Assembly: GCA_028689735.1 (NCBI GenBank)
Contig: JAQVCP010000005.1
Span: 1-64,000, forward strand
Direction: 5' to 3'
DNA length: 64,000 nt
Source: Hespellia sp.
GTDB lineage: Bacteria; Bacillota; Clostridia; Lachnospirales; Lachnospiraceae
Positions within the stretch are counted from its first letter, which is position 1. Every line of letters starts with the position of its first letter. Shown here piece after piece: positions 47,264 through 56,300 of this stretch. A program made the translations under genes and the position numbers. Below the pieces are notes generated by a model. That model had not been told where the DNA came from and searched no databases. It saw only the letters and a list, made by a program, of their open reading frames with translations.

Positions 47264-47779
47264 TTAATCTAATTTCTTTTTCAATTCCTTAAGCAGCTTG
47301 TCCTTTCTGCCATGCAAAGTTGTCTGTGGAATTCCAAACTCTGCTGCCATCTCACGTTCCGTCTTTTCCTCTGCAATTCCCTTACAGATACGCTTCTTTT
47401 CATCTGTTAATTTCTCACATTCTGCAAGTAAATCTTTAACCAACATAAGGTCTGAAACTACATTAGCTGGGTCGTTTTCATCTGTTGCAGCATCATAGCC
47501 TTCTTCTACAAGTGCATCATAAGAAGTTTCATTTTCATTCTGTCTCTGCATCGCACGGATGTCTTTTCGTGCCATAGCACACAATCCATCTGTCATACGC
47601 TTAGCTTCACTCTGTGAGTCCCCTTCCATAATCGCATAATAACGACCTACACCGTGCATCACAATCCAACGAACTGGAATCCCTAGATTTTCATAATACT
47701 GAATTGTTCCGTAGTCTTCCTCAAGAATTGGAATGTAGATTGGATTGTTAATAGTTACTAAATTAGCCTTCTTTGTCAT
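47264..47779 (-). CDS. Sigma-70 region 4-like phage regulator
   Basis: C-terminal CEKLTDEKKRICKGIAEEKTEREMAAEFGIPQTTLHGRKDKLLKELKKK. Confidence 0.75.
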   Translation of the reverse strand: MTKKANLVTINNPIYIPILEEDYGTIQYYENLGIPVRWIVMHGVGRYYAIMEGDSQSEAKRMTDGLCAMARKDIRAMQRQNENETSYDALVEEGYDAATDENDPANVVSDLMLVKDLLAECEKLTDEKKRICKGIAEEKTEREMAAEFGIPQTTLHGRKDKLLKELKKKLD

Positions 47780-48100
47780 TGCTTGTCCTCTTTCCGCCCT
47801 GGCTACGCCACCAGACGAGGACACAAACAACCGCACGACAATTAAGCGGGGATTTATCAAACTCTACAAAGACCTTATGTCTTGTAGAATTCAATATGTA
47901 TCCTCGCCCGACGTCGCGCGCCGCTAGGCTATAAATATTTTTTATTTGAGCAAATGCTCAGTTCGACCATCACTTCGTGATGATTCAACTCAGAACTTGC
48001 TAAAATTCTTCTGGTATAATTCTAAAAAAAGTTGTATGATATAAGCAAAACTCATATTGTAATAGTTTTTCACATTTCATATACGGAAAGGGTATGTATT

Positions 48101-48727
48101 ATGAGTAATCTGAATATTGATATATTGAATCAAAATATCCAAACCTTAATGGAACAAGAAGGTCTTACTCAACAACAACTGGCAGTAAAGATTGATATGT
48201 CGCAGCCAAACTTTAGTCGTGCTTTCAACAATAAAGGTGGACAACGATTTACCTTAGAACAAATCTGCAAAATTGCTGACCATTTTCATGTTTCCGTAGA
48301 TTTTCTTCTTGGTTTTGAAAAGCCTACAAACAAACTATCCGAAAAAGAAATATGTACACTATTTACTTCTCTTTTGGAGCAACGTAAACTTGTAAAATTT
48401 GATATTTCTCGTGAAGAAGAAATCTATACACCGTACAAAACATTTGATGGTTATCCAGATTGTGATACTGAAAAAAAATGCATACAGTACAACGGCTTTC
48501 TTTTTCCTAGTTACTTTGACATTGGTCCTACTGACCGATACACTGAAGACCAGTTGGATGATTTTCAATCTGACATCCTCTATGGCGGAAACAGTGATGA
48601 ATCCAATAAACGTATAAATGCATTCTTTGATAGGTACTTCCAAATCTACGATATGTATTTGCATAATCAAATCACTAAAGAATTCTTCCACGAAATAGTT
48701 GATAAGTTCCTTGCCGACCTATCATAA
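48101..48727 (+). CDS. XRE-family phage repressor-like regulator
   Basis: QNIQTLMEQEGLTQQQLAVKIDMSQPNFSRAFNNKGGQRFTLEQICKIADHFHVSVDFLLG; extended -10 TGGTATAAT upstream. Confidence 0.88.
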   Translation: MSNLNIDILNQNIQTLMEQEGLTQQQLAVKIDMSQPNFSRAFNNKGGQRFTLEQICKIADHFHVSVDFLLGFEKPTNKLSEKEICTLFTSLLEQRKLVKFDISREEEIYTPYKTFDGYPDCDTEKKCIQYNGFLFPSYFDIGPTDRYTEDQLDDFQSDILYGGNSDESNKRINAFFDRYFQIYDMYLHNQITKEFFHEIVDKFLADLS

Positions 48728-48769
48728 TTATCTTTTTATTTTTATTATCGCACCGATTTTTCATTTGCC

Positions 48770-48788
48770 CATTAAGTGCCACTTAATG
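48770..48788. promoter_or_regulatory. Palindromic operator candidate 1
   Basis: CATTAAGTG-C-CACTTAATG perfect palindrome. Confidence 0.65.
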
Positions 48789-48811
48789 CTAAAGAACCGC
48801 ATAAAAAAAAG

Positions 48812-48856
48812 GACTTCTGCGATTATCTACCTTAGTAGTAATCACGGAAGTCCGTA
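48812..48856. terminator. Bidirectional terminator between repressor and metallopeptidase genes
   Basis: GGACTTCtgcGATTA...TAATCacgGAAGTCC flanked by A- and T-rich tracts. Confidence 0.8.
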
Positions 48857-48870
48857 TTTTATATATATAT

Positions 48871-48889
48871 CATTAAGTGCTACTTAACG
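48871..48889. promoter_or_regulatory. Palindromic operator candidate 2
   Basis: cATTAAGTGCTACTTAAcg; core TTAAGT-GCT-ACTTAA, 101 bp from operator 1. Confidence 0.6.
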
Positions 48890-48914
48890 AAAAAATTTAT
48901 TTTTTTTATTTATT

Positions 48915-50825
48915 TTATGCACAACCCGGAAGTTTGATTTTAATATTGGCATCTGTCAGCTTATCTTGCCATTGTTGTAAGGTATCATCTGGATGTTCAT
49001 CAATTACCCATCCTATCATAAAATTCTGCATACTTGGTACGCTTAAGTCATATCCTGCCTTTTTCATAAGGTCATGACTATAATGTTTCTCTAATTTTAA
49101 CCCGTTACATAATGCTACTGCTCTCTCTATTGTAATTTTAGGAGTAAGCGTATTTCTATATTCGCTAATAGACACCGTACTAATATTAGTTCTATATGAC
49201 AGTTCCTCATTTGTAATACCTTTACGATTCATGTGATAGTTTAAGGTACCAGAAAAACCACTTGGTATTTCAGTAGCTAATCTTCTCACTATGTCAGTCA
49301 CAGATTCCGATATTCTCTCTATCTCCTCTTTTCGTTGACTCTTGCTTTGGTTATCCTTATGATTAGGGTCATACTTTGCCTCGATAAAGGTTACTGAACT
49401 TACATCTCTACACAAGAAACACCTTCTGTAGAAAGAATCACTATATGTATCACTAGCATTAATCTTACGCTCAAACACATAACAACATTCGTGTACGTGC
49501 TCTAATGCATAATTTGTCAATATCGGAAGCCCTGTTTCGCTCTTCGTCACATACTTTGGAGCATTGATACATACCATACTGTTAGCGAATATCAATCTAC
49601 CCTCAAAATACATCGAGCGAAGTTCTTCCGACATAAAAATCTGAATCATGGCACTCTTTTCATCAATTACAAAAGTCTGATTAGGCTTTAACGTCCCTCT
49701 TGGGAAAGAGAACGGTGGAAGATATTTTCCATCTGAAAACACCTGCACACCATGTGCCTCATCATACCCCAATTCAATTACACGAATTTTAGCTGCAATC
49801 GCAGATACCATAAAGAAAGAAGCCAACTCTCCCACAGCTTGTTCCATCAATTCAGCATTTCGCATCATCGGATACTCAGCATGAAGTCTTCGCAAACATT
49901 CATCTAATTTTCTTTTGGTCATTTCTGCTGGCATAAGAATACGAGGTGCAAGCTGATTTGCCTGCCACTCCATCCACTTCAATGCAGGTGCATCCTCTGG
50001 AATTCCATCGTACACTTCCACTATTTCACATGAAATATGATTACATTCTCCTTGCAGAAGTTTTTGCAATTCAAACGGTTTACGATGTCTATCCCAATGT
50101 ACACACTCATGAATAATCGTGTTATTTGCTGTGCCAATATTATACATAAAATAGACATTTGGATTTATCAGCATTGTTCCAGGTTCTGTCACTATTTCGC
50201 AAGTTTCCTTGCGTAAAATATTAGTATATACAATGACCTTCTCGAATCCAAAATAAGTCTTACCAAATACACCTTCTTCCAATGGAGCAAAATATAGTTT
50301 CATCCCCATAGAAGATACAATCTCTTCTACAGGTAATGCCATTGGCTGCATAAGTGCCTTCGGATAATGTCTACGTAAGAAATCCTCTGCATGACGTTCT
50401 ACATCTTCTTCATACATATAAGGTACAAGATTTTGGCTAAGACTTCTATCTCGTTCATAACGACTTACATCATACTCTGAAACATTTGTAATTCTCACAT
50501 TATGAAGTCCGTTTTCTAATAATGCTCGGAAGAATATATTATAGCACTTGCAATCCTCAAATGTTTCATGTCCATATCTAGTTTTGCCTGCTACTTCTAT
50601 ATCAGCATCGACTGTGGCACGAATCTCCAGTTCATCATTTCCCATATCTTTAAAGGTAACTCCAGATACATGAATATCTTGTAAACTTACCCAAGTAACA
50701 TATGAAATTGCATCATTTTCAAAGCTATCCTTCGATTGCGTTGCAATATAGGAAGATAGCTTTGCCATCATATCATCTATAAAATTATCCTCTAGAAATG
50801 CTTTGAACGATTCGTATTTTGCCAA
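48915..50825 (-). CDS. ImmA/IrrE-like zinc metallopeptidase fused to C-terminal XRE-type HTH
   Basis: NTIIHECVHWDRHRKPFE (HExxH); C-terminal MNRKGITNEELSYRTNISTVSISEYRNTLTPKITIERAVALCNGL. Confidence 0.85.
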   Translation of the reverse strand: MAKYESFKAFLEDNFIDDMMAKLSSYIATQSKDSFENDAISYVTWVSLQDIHVSGVTFKDMGNDELEIRATVDADIEVAGKTRYGHETFEDCKCYNIFFRALLENGLHNVRITNVSEYDVSRYERDRSLSQNLVPYMYEEDVERHAEDFLRRHYPKALMQPMALPVEEIVSSMGMKLYFAPLEEGVFGKTYFGFEKVIVYTNILRKETCEIVTEPGTMLINPNVYFMYNIGTANNTIIHECVHWDRHRKPFELQKLLQGECNHISCEIVEVYDGIPEDAPALKWMEWQANQLAPRILMPAEMTKRKLDECLRRLHAEYPMMRNAELMEQAVGELASFFMVSAIAAKIRVIELGYDEAHGVQVFSDGKYLPPFSFPRGTLKPNQTFVIDEKSAMIQIFMSEELRSMYFEGRLIFANSMVCINAPKYVTKSETGLPILTNYALEHVHECCYVFERKINASDTYSDSFYRRCFLCRDVSSVTFIEAKYDPNHKDNQSKSQRKEEIERISESVTDIVRRLATEIPSGFSGTLNYHMNRKGITNEELSYRTNISTVSISEYRNTLTPKITIERAVALCNGLKLEKHYSHDLMKKAGYDLSVPSMQNFMIGWVIDEHPDDTLQQWQDKLTDANIKIKLPGCA

Positions 50826-50843
50826 TATGTAGTCCTCCTTACA

Positions 50844-52082
50844 CTATGTCAACACCTTCTTAAATTCAGCCAGAAAATTCTTCCATTTCAACATAAGCAT
50901 CAAATCGATGGTACGAATACTAAGCGGTCTCTTCCTTCCACTCAAATCTATAAAGCTATAATCATCTACAATGCTTTCCTTTGAAACAAGTGGATATAAT
51001 AATATTATCCTCTCCACATTCTTAATACTGGATGAATAAGCATTCATCTGATATGTATCAGCTTCCTTTGCGAAATTTTTAGGAATCTTCCACTTTGTAT
51101 CGATAATGTCCATCATACCTGAAGCTTTTTTTATTGTTATATCCGGTCTTAAGCCAACATACCTTTTTGCGTCAGAATCTCTCTCCAATAAATAATTACC
51201 CTTCATCTGATAAATAGCATTATTTCCAAAAACCATCTTCGATACACGGTATATAAACAATTCATACAAATCATTCATATTAAACAGCATCATACTTATT
51301 GAGGTGTTTCCGGCACTTAGTGTACTAAAAATATTATTCAAAAATAAGACACCGTACCTGTACGCTTCTTCTGCTCTATGATTTGTAGAATTGAAAACTA
51401 TAGGCTTTGAGAGCGCTTTTTCCTTTGTAACAGTGGCAATATCATCAAAGACAGGTAACAAATATTTGATACGTCTCTTATTTTGATTGTCATTACTTAC
51501 CTTATACATCTGAATAAGGCACAACTTCATAAATCTATTAATCTCGTTATCTGCCGTAAACTTTGAAAAACGGCACCAGAATTTTGTCGGATCCAGCACA
51601 TTTCTCGAAAACTGTTTTCCAAATAAAATCCTACCTTTTACTCGATTAATATTATGGTCTATCTTCTTATAAGAATGCTGCAATCCCTCTTTTATATACT
51701 TTTCTAACGAATTCAAAAAAGTATCAATCAACATCTCTATCAAAGAATTTTTTTGCATCTGTGCCATGCCGGGCATTTCACGAACAGATGGATTTTGATG
51801 TGAAACCGTTATCATTCTCATCAATACCATCCTTAAATCCTCGGTCGATACATATCCATACAACTTTGGCAATATCTCAATATTAAGGTCCTTTAAAGAA
51901 ATAGTTCCAACCCAATGTTGTGCAACCAATTTCTTATATCCCCACTTAAAAACCGGCTCATCATCCATAATTACCGTTTGAAGAGCCAATGCATCTTCTT
52001 TGGAGATTACATTACGTGAAACATCTCTTTTATCTCTTATATGAAGTTGGTCGAATTCTTTTACAATAATTGTATCTATCAT
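50844..52082 (-). CDS. McrC-like restriction component (PD-(D/E)xK nuclease)
   Basis: NRVKGRILFGKQFSRN; YVGLRPDITIKKASGMMDIIDTKWK. Confidence 0.92.
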   Translation of the reverse strand: MIDTIIVKEFDQLHIRDKRDVSRNVISKEDALALQTVIMDDEPVFKWGYKKLVAQHWVGTISLKDLNIEILPKLYGYVSTEDLRMVLMRMITVSHQNPSVREMPGMAQMQKNSLIEMLIDTFLNSLEKYIKEGLQHSYKKIDHNINRVKGRILFGKQFSRNVLDPTKFWCRFSKFTADNEINRFMKLCLIQMYKVSNDNQNKRRIKYLLPVFDDIATVTKEKALSKPIVFNSTNHRAEEAYRYGVLFLNNIFSTLSAGNTSISMMLFNMNDLYELFIYRVSKMVFGNNAIYQMKGNYLLERDSDAKRYVGLRPDITIKKASGMMDIIDTKWKIPKNFAKEADTYQMNAYSSSIKNVERIILLYPLVSKESIVDDYSFIDLSGRKRPLSIRTIDLMLMLKWKNFLAEFKKVLT

Positions 52083-53341
52083 ACGTATATCTGCTCTAAT
52101 GAATCTTTTGTAATATTCTCTGATACAGAAAAATGTTTCTTATCATCAATCATGTAATCCCCTGTATAAGAGAAATAGTCATCTGCCACTAAATCTGTAT
52201 GTTTGTATATAGCTGTTATACGCAAATCGCCATTATCATCCAAATCATTGAAAACCATCTGAATCTTTTGTACATCATCATAGAAATATTCTTCTAAAAG
52301 AGGTACTACTGAATTTCTAATTACATTTGCTATATCATCCAATGTTTTACAACCAATAAACAAAGCGTGTCCAAGCAAATGCTGTGAATCCAGTAAAATC
52401 TCGATTCTAGCATTCAAAGCATTAAACAATTTTATTAAATCAATACCACCAATATTATGCGCATCAATTCCCTGCAAATCCAATTCTTCCTCTATAACTT
52501 TTGCACTTGGCAACATTGGTCTGAATTTAAAACGTCTTCTCAATGCAATATCTATCTGGTCGATGGAACGGTCAGCAGTATTCATTGTTCCGTATACATT
52601 GATATTTGAAGGTACCGAGAAAGGTGTCTTTGAATAAGGCAGAACCACAGACAATGCACCCGTTTCTCCTTCTCTTTTATCAATTTCAATTAAACTTATT
52701 AACTCTCCAAAAATCTCTGATATATTTCCACGGTTTATTTCATCAATAAAAATTGCATAAGGCTTTTCCTTATGTCCAGCAGCCCTATCACACAGAGATT
52801 TGAAAACACCATCCTTTGGCGAATAATCAATACTCTTTGTTGCTGAAATATATTCTGGCCTGATTCCTTCTATAAAGTTTTCATAAGAGTATGATTGATG
52901 AAAAGTAACGAAATCATATCTTTTTGTTACCCCTGCTGTACTCAAAAACTTCTTGAAGAAATCTGCTCTTGCTTGTTGCACTCTGATTAAATCCACATAC
53001 CATTCACCTGGGTTTGTTGTAAAAAATATTCTTGGTTGTTCTCTTGTAACCCCTGGAATAGGTGGCTGTTCAATATTATGCTTATCTAACACAGCAGCGA
53101 CATTAATAGTTACTCCCAATCCTAAACTATCAACCTTGGTCTGAATATCCTTAGTCGGCATCTTACCTTGATTCTGCAAAAGCACCATAGTTATCAAAAT
53201 CCAGTCCTTTGATTCCAATGTGTAGGCACTACGAAGTTGTGCATCATTGATATCATAATCAATGTAATCGTTCATAAGTGACTGTAACAGATAAGTCTTT
53301 CCTGTTCCTGGAGGTCCATAAAAAATAATATTCTCTGCCAT
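52079..53341 (-). CDS. McrB-like AAA+ GTPase restriction component
   Basis: IIFYGPPGTGKTYLL; YSYENFIEGIRPE; AIFIDEINRGNISEIFGELISLIE; VYGTMNTADRSIDQID. Confidence 0.95.
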   Translation of the reverse strand: MAENIIFYGPPGTGKTYLLQSLMNDYIDYDINDAQLRSAYTLESKDWILITMVLLQNQGKMPTKDIQTKVDSLGLGVTINVAAVLDKHNIEQPPIPGVTREQPRIFFTTNPGEWYVDLIRVQQARADFFKKFLSTAGVTKRYDFVTFHQSYSYENFIEGIRPEYISATKSIDYSPKDGVFKSLCDRAAGHKEKPYAIFIDEINRGNISEIFGELISLIEIDKREGETGALSVVLPYSKTPFSVPSNINVYGTMNTADRSIDQIDIALRRRFKFRPMLPSAKVIEEELDLQGIDAHNIGGIDLIKLFNALNARIEILLDSQHLLGHALFIGCKTLDDIANVIRNSVVPLLEEYFYDDVQKIQMVFNDLDDNGDLRITAIYKHTDLVADDYFSYTGDYMIDDKKHFSVSENITKDSLEQIYV

Positions 53342-53346
53342 GTGTT

Positions 53347-54099
53347 TTATCCTTTCAAATATTTTAATCCTGCTAAAAATGCACTACCACTTGTAATAGT
53401 TGAATGACCATATTTTGCATCATACACCTGCTTAAGTTTACGAACCTTTGCTGGAGAAATATATCCTAAATGCTCCATATAATACTCAACATCTTTAATT
53501 CTCAACTGTGGCTTTCTAGGGTTTCCACCTTCTAAACGGTCTCGAGCAGTATTGTAATTTACATCCAATCCATAATGTATCATAACGTCAGATAGGAAAC
53601 TTCCTATGCTATTATTAGGACAATCTAAAGATAGATATCGAATCACCTGTTTAGCTGCACTAGCATCCGGTGTGCCCCTTCCATCAATTACACCAATAAT
53701 AAATGCTTTCTGAACATCCCGTGAAGAAGAAAAAAGTGCTGTTTTCAAATCTGGTATTTCTGCAAGCAAATCTACTAAACCTGTCGATTCAAAAAATGTG
53801 CTAAATCCCGGAAGTCTATTTTTGCCAGAATCAAGCGAGGTTCCTTTTATATTATCTTTCATTACTGTATAGCCATTGACTTTTGCAGAAATAGTACTTA
53901 CAAAATCAAAATGCTCTGCTGTCTCTGTGGATGTCGAATATGTAGGGTTGTACCTTACTGGTGCTGCCCAATATGTCTTTCCACTACTTATAACTTTCTC
54001 ATCGGCTGCATATATCCCACCAAGGAAGTAAGCAACCTCTTCTGTTAAATATCTAGTACCCGTGTTAATCTTTGCATCATAAACTACATATGTTGGCAT
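53347..54099 (-). CDS. LAGLIDADG-like protein in the restriction-modification operon
   Basis: Two motif-like helices: LTEEVAYFLGGIYAADE and KAFIIGVIDGRGT, followed by typical C-terminal YYMEHLGYISPAKVRKLKQV. Confidence 0.6.
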   Translation of the reverse strand: MPTYVVYDAKINTGTRYLTEEVAYFLGGIYAADEKVISSGKTYWAAPVRYNPTYSTSTETAEHFDFVSTISAKVNGYTVMKDNIKGTSLDSGKNRLPGFSTFFESTGLVDLLAEIPDLKTALFSSSRDVQKAFIIGVIDGRGTPDASAAKQVIRYLSLDCPNNSIGSFLSDVMIHYGLDVNYNTARDRLEGGNPRKPQLRIKDVEYYMEHLGYISPAKVRKLKQVYDAKYGHSTITSGSAFLAGLKYLKG

Positions 54100-54176
54100 A
54101 TTTTTGTCCTTTCTATACCAGCACAAGGCAAGGATACCCTTGCCCGGCTACTGATAGTTTGTCTTATTTTGTCATT

Positions 54177-55238
54177 TTATTTACTCATATCTTCAAGAAT
54201 TGCATCTGCAACTGCTTTTGCAAGTAAAGGTGGTACTGCATTCCCAACCTGTTTCATTTGTGATGTCTTGGTTCCAAAGAAATGAAATGAATCAGGAAAT
54301 GATTGTATTCTAGCGGCTTCTCTCACAGTGATAGCCCTATTCAAATACGGATGTGTAAATTTACCAGATGAAGGCGTATCAAATCGTGTTGTTATCGTAA
54401 CCGAAATATCCTCAGCATCCATTCTTTCCCATGTTCCGCTGTAAATGGATTTTGTTAAATGCTCTGGTGGAAGATACTCTTTTCCTCCTTTTGGAGGAAT
54501 CATTTCCAATCTTTCAAGTGCCACCTTCGAATGTTTCGTAGCAATGTGATTATAAACTTTGTCACTAGCACCTCTCATCATTCTTTGATAATCCGATTCC
54601 GGCTCTTTAATATAATCCGAAATTTCAGCACCTTCCCCCGAATTCAAATAAGCCAAATCACTAATTGCTTCCCAAATGGTTGTCCTTTTTTCTTTTTTCT
54701 TCGGCATTTCAACTTGAGTAACACCACGTTTGCCAATAATAAATGCTCTATGTCTATTCTGCGGCACTCCGTAATCTGCTGCACACAAAACCTGTGCATT
54801 AATCGTATATCCTAATTCTGTAAACATTTTTTCTAATTCCTGCTTAAAAAATCCTTTTTCAGCAGTTAGAAGATTAGGTACATTTTCCATTACAAAGTAC
54901 TCTGGCTGAACTTCTTTTACCACTTCCACAAAATATCTGAAGAGAAAATTTCTTGGGTCGTTAATTGTTTTCCTTTGACCTTTTTGAGAGTAGCCTTGGC
55001 AAGGTGGACCACCCACTACCAATGTGACTTGCCCCTTGAATTTTCCAAAAGTTTCATGAATTGGAAGTTTGGTAATATCATCAACAACCATATTTGCTCC
55101 TATACGGTTTTTTATATAGGCTTCCGCTATTGATGCATCATACTCATTTGCAATTAATGTTTCAAAACCAGCTTGTTCAAATCCTAATGAAAGTCCACCG
55201 ACACCTGCAAATAAGTCAATCATTTTCAATTTATTCAT
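54177..55238 (-). CDS. DNA (cytosine-5) methyltransferase
   Basis: MIDLFAGVGGLSLGFEQAG; VGGPPCQGYSQKGQR; FVMENVPNLL; REAARIQSFPDSFHFFG; QVGNAVPPLLA. Confidence 0.97.
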   Translation of the reverse strand: MNKLKMIDLFAGVGGLSLGFEQAGFETLIANEYDASIAEAYIKNRIGANMVVDDITKLPIHETFGKFKGQVTLVVGGPPCQGYSQKGQRKTINDPRNFLFRYFVEVVKEVQPEYFVMENVPNLLTAEKGFFKQELEKMFTELGYTINAQVLCAADYGVPQNRHRAFIIGKRGVTQVEMPKKKEKRTTIWEAISDLAYLNSGEGAEISDYIKEPESDYQRMMRGASDKVYNHIATKHSKVALERLEMIPPKGGKEYLPPEHLTKSIYSGTWERMDAEDISVTITTRFDTPSSGKFTHPYLNRAITVREAARIQSFPDSFHFFGTKTSQMKQVGNAVPPLLAKAVADAILEDMSK

Positions 55239-55965
55239 CTTTAATCACACTATCAAGCCTTTCTTTAGAATTTTGATAATATTCTTTGTCAATTTCTGAA
55301 CCGACAAATTTCCGGTTATGCATCAAAGCTGCAACTCCAGAACTTCCACTTCCTGAGAAAGGGTCAAAAATTACATCATTTTCATTTGTTAATATTGTCA
55401 CAAAATGTTCCAATAATTGTATAGGCTTTTGAGTCGGATGCTTTCCAAATGTTTTTTCACTCCCCGGCGTTACCGAAGTTTCAACAAAATCATGTATCGC
55501 TTTTCCACCATTATTAAATGTACCTGTGTGTGATTTATATGTAAAATAAATCCACGCTTCAGTAGAATTAATGAAATGTAAATTCATGTTTCTTGGCATT
55601 GGATTTCTTTTATGCCAAATCCCTGTGGTCTTATAATAAAATCCATGTTTCTCAGCCAGTTTGATTATTGATTCAACCTTAATAATTGACATAAACATTA
55701 TAACAGAACCTCTAGTTTTAATTACTCTTGCGAGTTCTGAAAACATTTCATCCATGTCTCTTTCCCATTCATCAAACTCCAAGTCATCCCATCCGGCAGC
55801 ACCGAAAAAATTATCACGCATTGCCTTAAGATTAGTTGCTCTATTCTTCATAAATAGTCCTAAGTTATATGGTGGATCCGTCAGAACTAAGTCTATCGAA
55901 TCATCAGCCATCTTTTTCATTGCATCCATACAACTTTCATTATACAGACAGTATTTTTCGTCCAT
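55231..55965 (-). CDS. DNA N4/N6 site-specific methyltransferase
   Basis: IDLVLTDPPYNLGLF; KHPTQKPIQLLEHFV; VIFDPFSGSGSSGVAALMHNRKFVGSEID. Confidence 0.96.
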   Translation of the reverse strand: MDEKYCLYNESCMDAMKKMADDSIDLVLTDPPYNLGLFMKNRATNLKAMRDNFFGAAGWDDLEFDEWERDMDEMFSELARVIKTRGSVIMFMSIIKVESIIKLAEKHGFYYKTTGIWHKRNPMPRNMNLHFINSTEAWIYFTYKSHTGTFNNGGKAIHDFVETSVTPGSEKTFGKHPTQKPIQLLEHFVTILTNENDVIFDPFSGSGSSGVAALMHNRKFVGSEIDKEYYQNSKERLDSVIKDE

Positions 55966-55993
55966 TGAGTTCCTCCATCTAAAATGCTCTTAA

Positions 55994-56188
55994 TTAATCT
56001 ATTGCACTTCTACCACTTTTTACCCATGCGTCAAGTTCAGAGCATTTGAATTTCCACTGTTTCCCGATTTTATGAGCAGGTATACCATTTCCCTTTCTTA
56101 TCCAATCACGGACAGTTCCTGGCTTAACACCTAAATAATCGGCAGCTTCATCTATGTTAATCCATTTTTCAACATTTAATGAGTCCAT
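55994..56188 (-). CDS. Excisionase-type helix-turn-helix (HTH_17) protein
   Basis: WINIDEAADYLGVKPGTVRDWIRKGNGIPAHKIGKQWKFKCSELDAWVKSG. Confidence 0.93.
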   Translation of the reverse strand: MDSLNVEKWINIDEAADYLGVKPGTVRDWIRKGNGIPAHKIGKQWKFKCSELDAWVKSGRSAID

Positions 56189-56234
56189 GTTTGTTCCTCC
56201 ACGTTTCTCTATAAACAATAATCCCTCGAATAGC

Positions 56235-56263
56235 ATTATACAACAAATCAAGTATATTATCAA
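56235..56263 (-). promoter_or_regulatory. Consensus-like sigma-A promoter TTGATA-17-TATAAT for the RM operon
   Basis: Minus strand TTGATAATATACTTGATTTGTTGTATAAT. Confidence 0.85.
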
Positions 56264-56266
56264 TCC

Positions 56267-56300
56267 GTTTGTTACGGTTTGTTATGGTTTGTTATGGTTT
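56267..56300. repeat. 10 bp iterons (GTTTGTTAYG x3 + partial) immediately upstream of the RM operon -35 box
   Basis: gtttgttacg gtttgttatg gtttgttatg gttt. Confidence 0.85.

Noticed and set aside
47863-47955. Several short palindromes (ctacaaagac..gtcttgtag, gagcaaatgctc) between the sigma-like gene and the repressor
   Set aside because: Plausible operators, but each occurs once and none matches the paired TTAAGTGC operators; insufficient support for separate calls.
53347-54099. Classical homing endonuclease or intein interpretation of the LAGLIDADG-like ORF
   Set aside because: Free-standing gene inside a tight operon, no split host gene or splice motifs, second catalytic acid not conserved.
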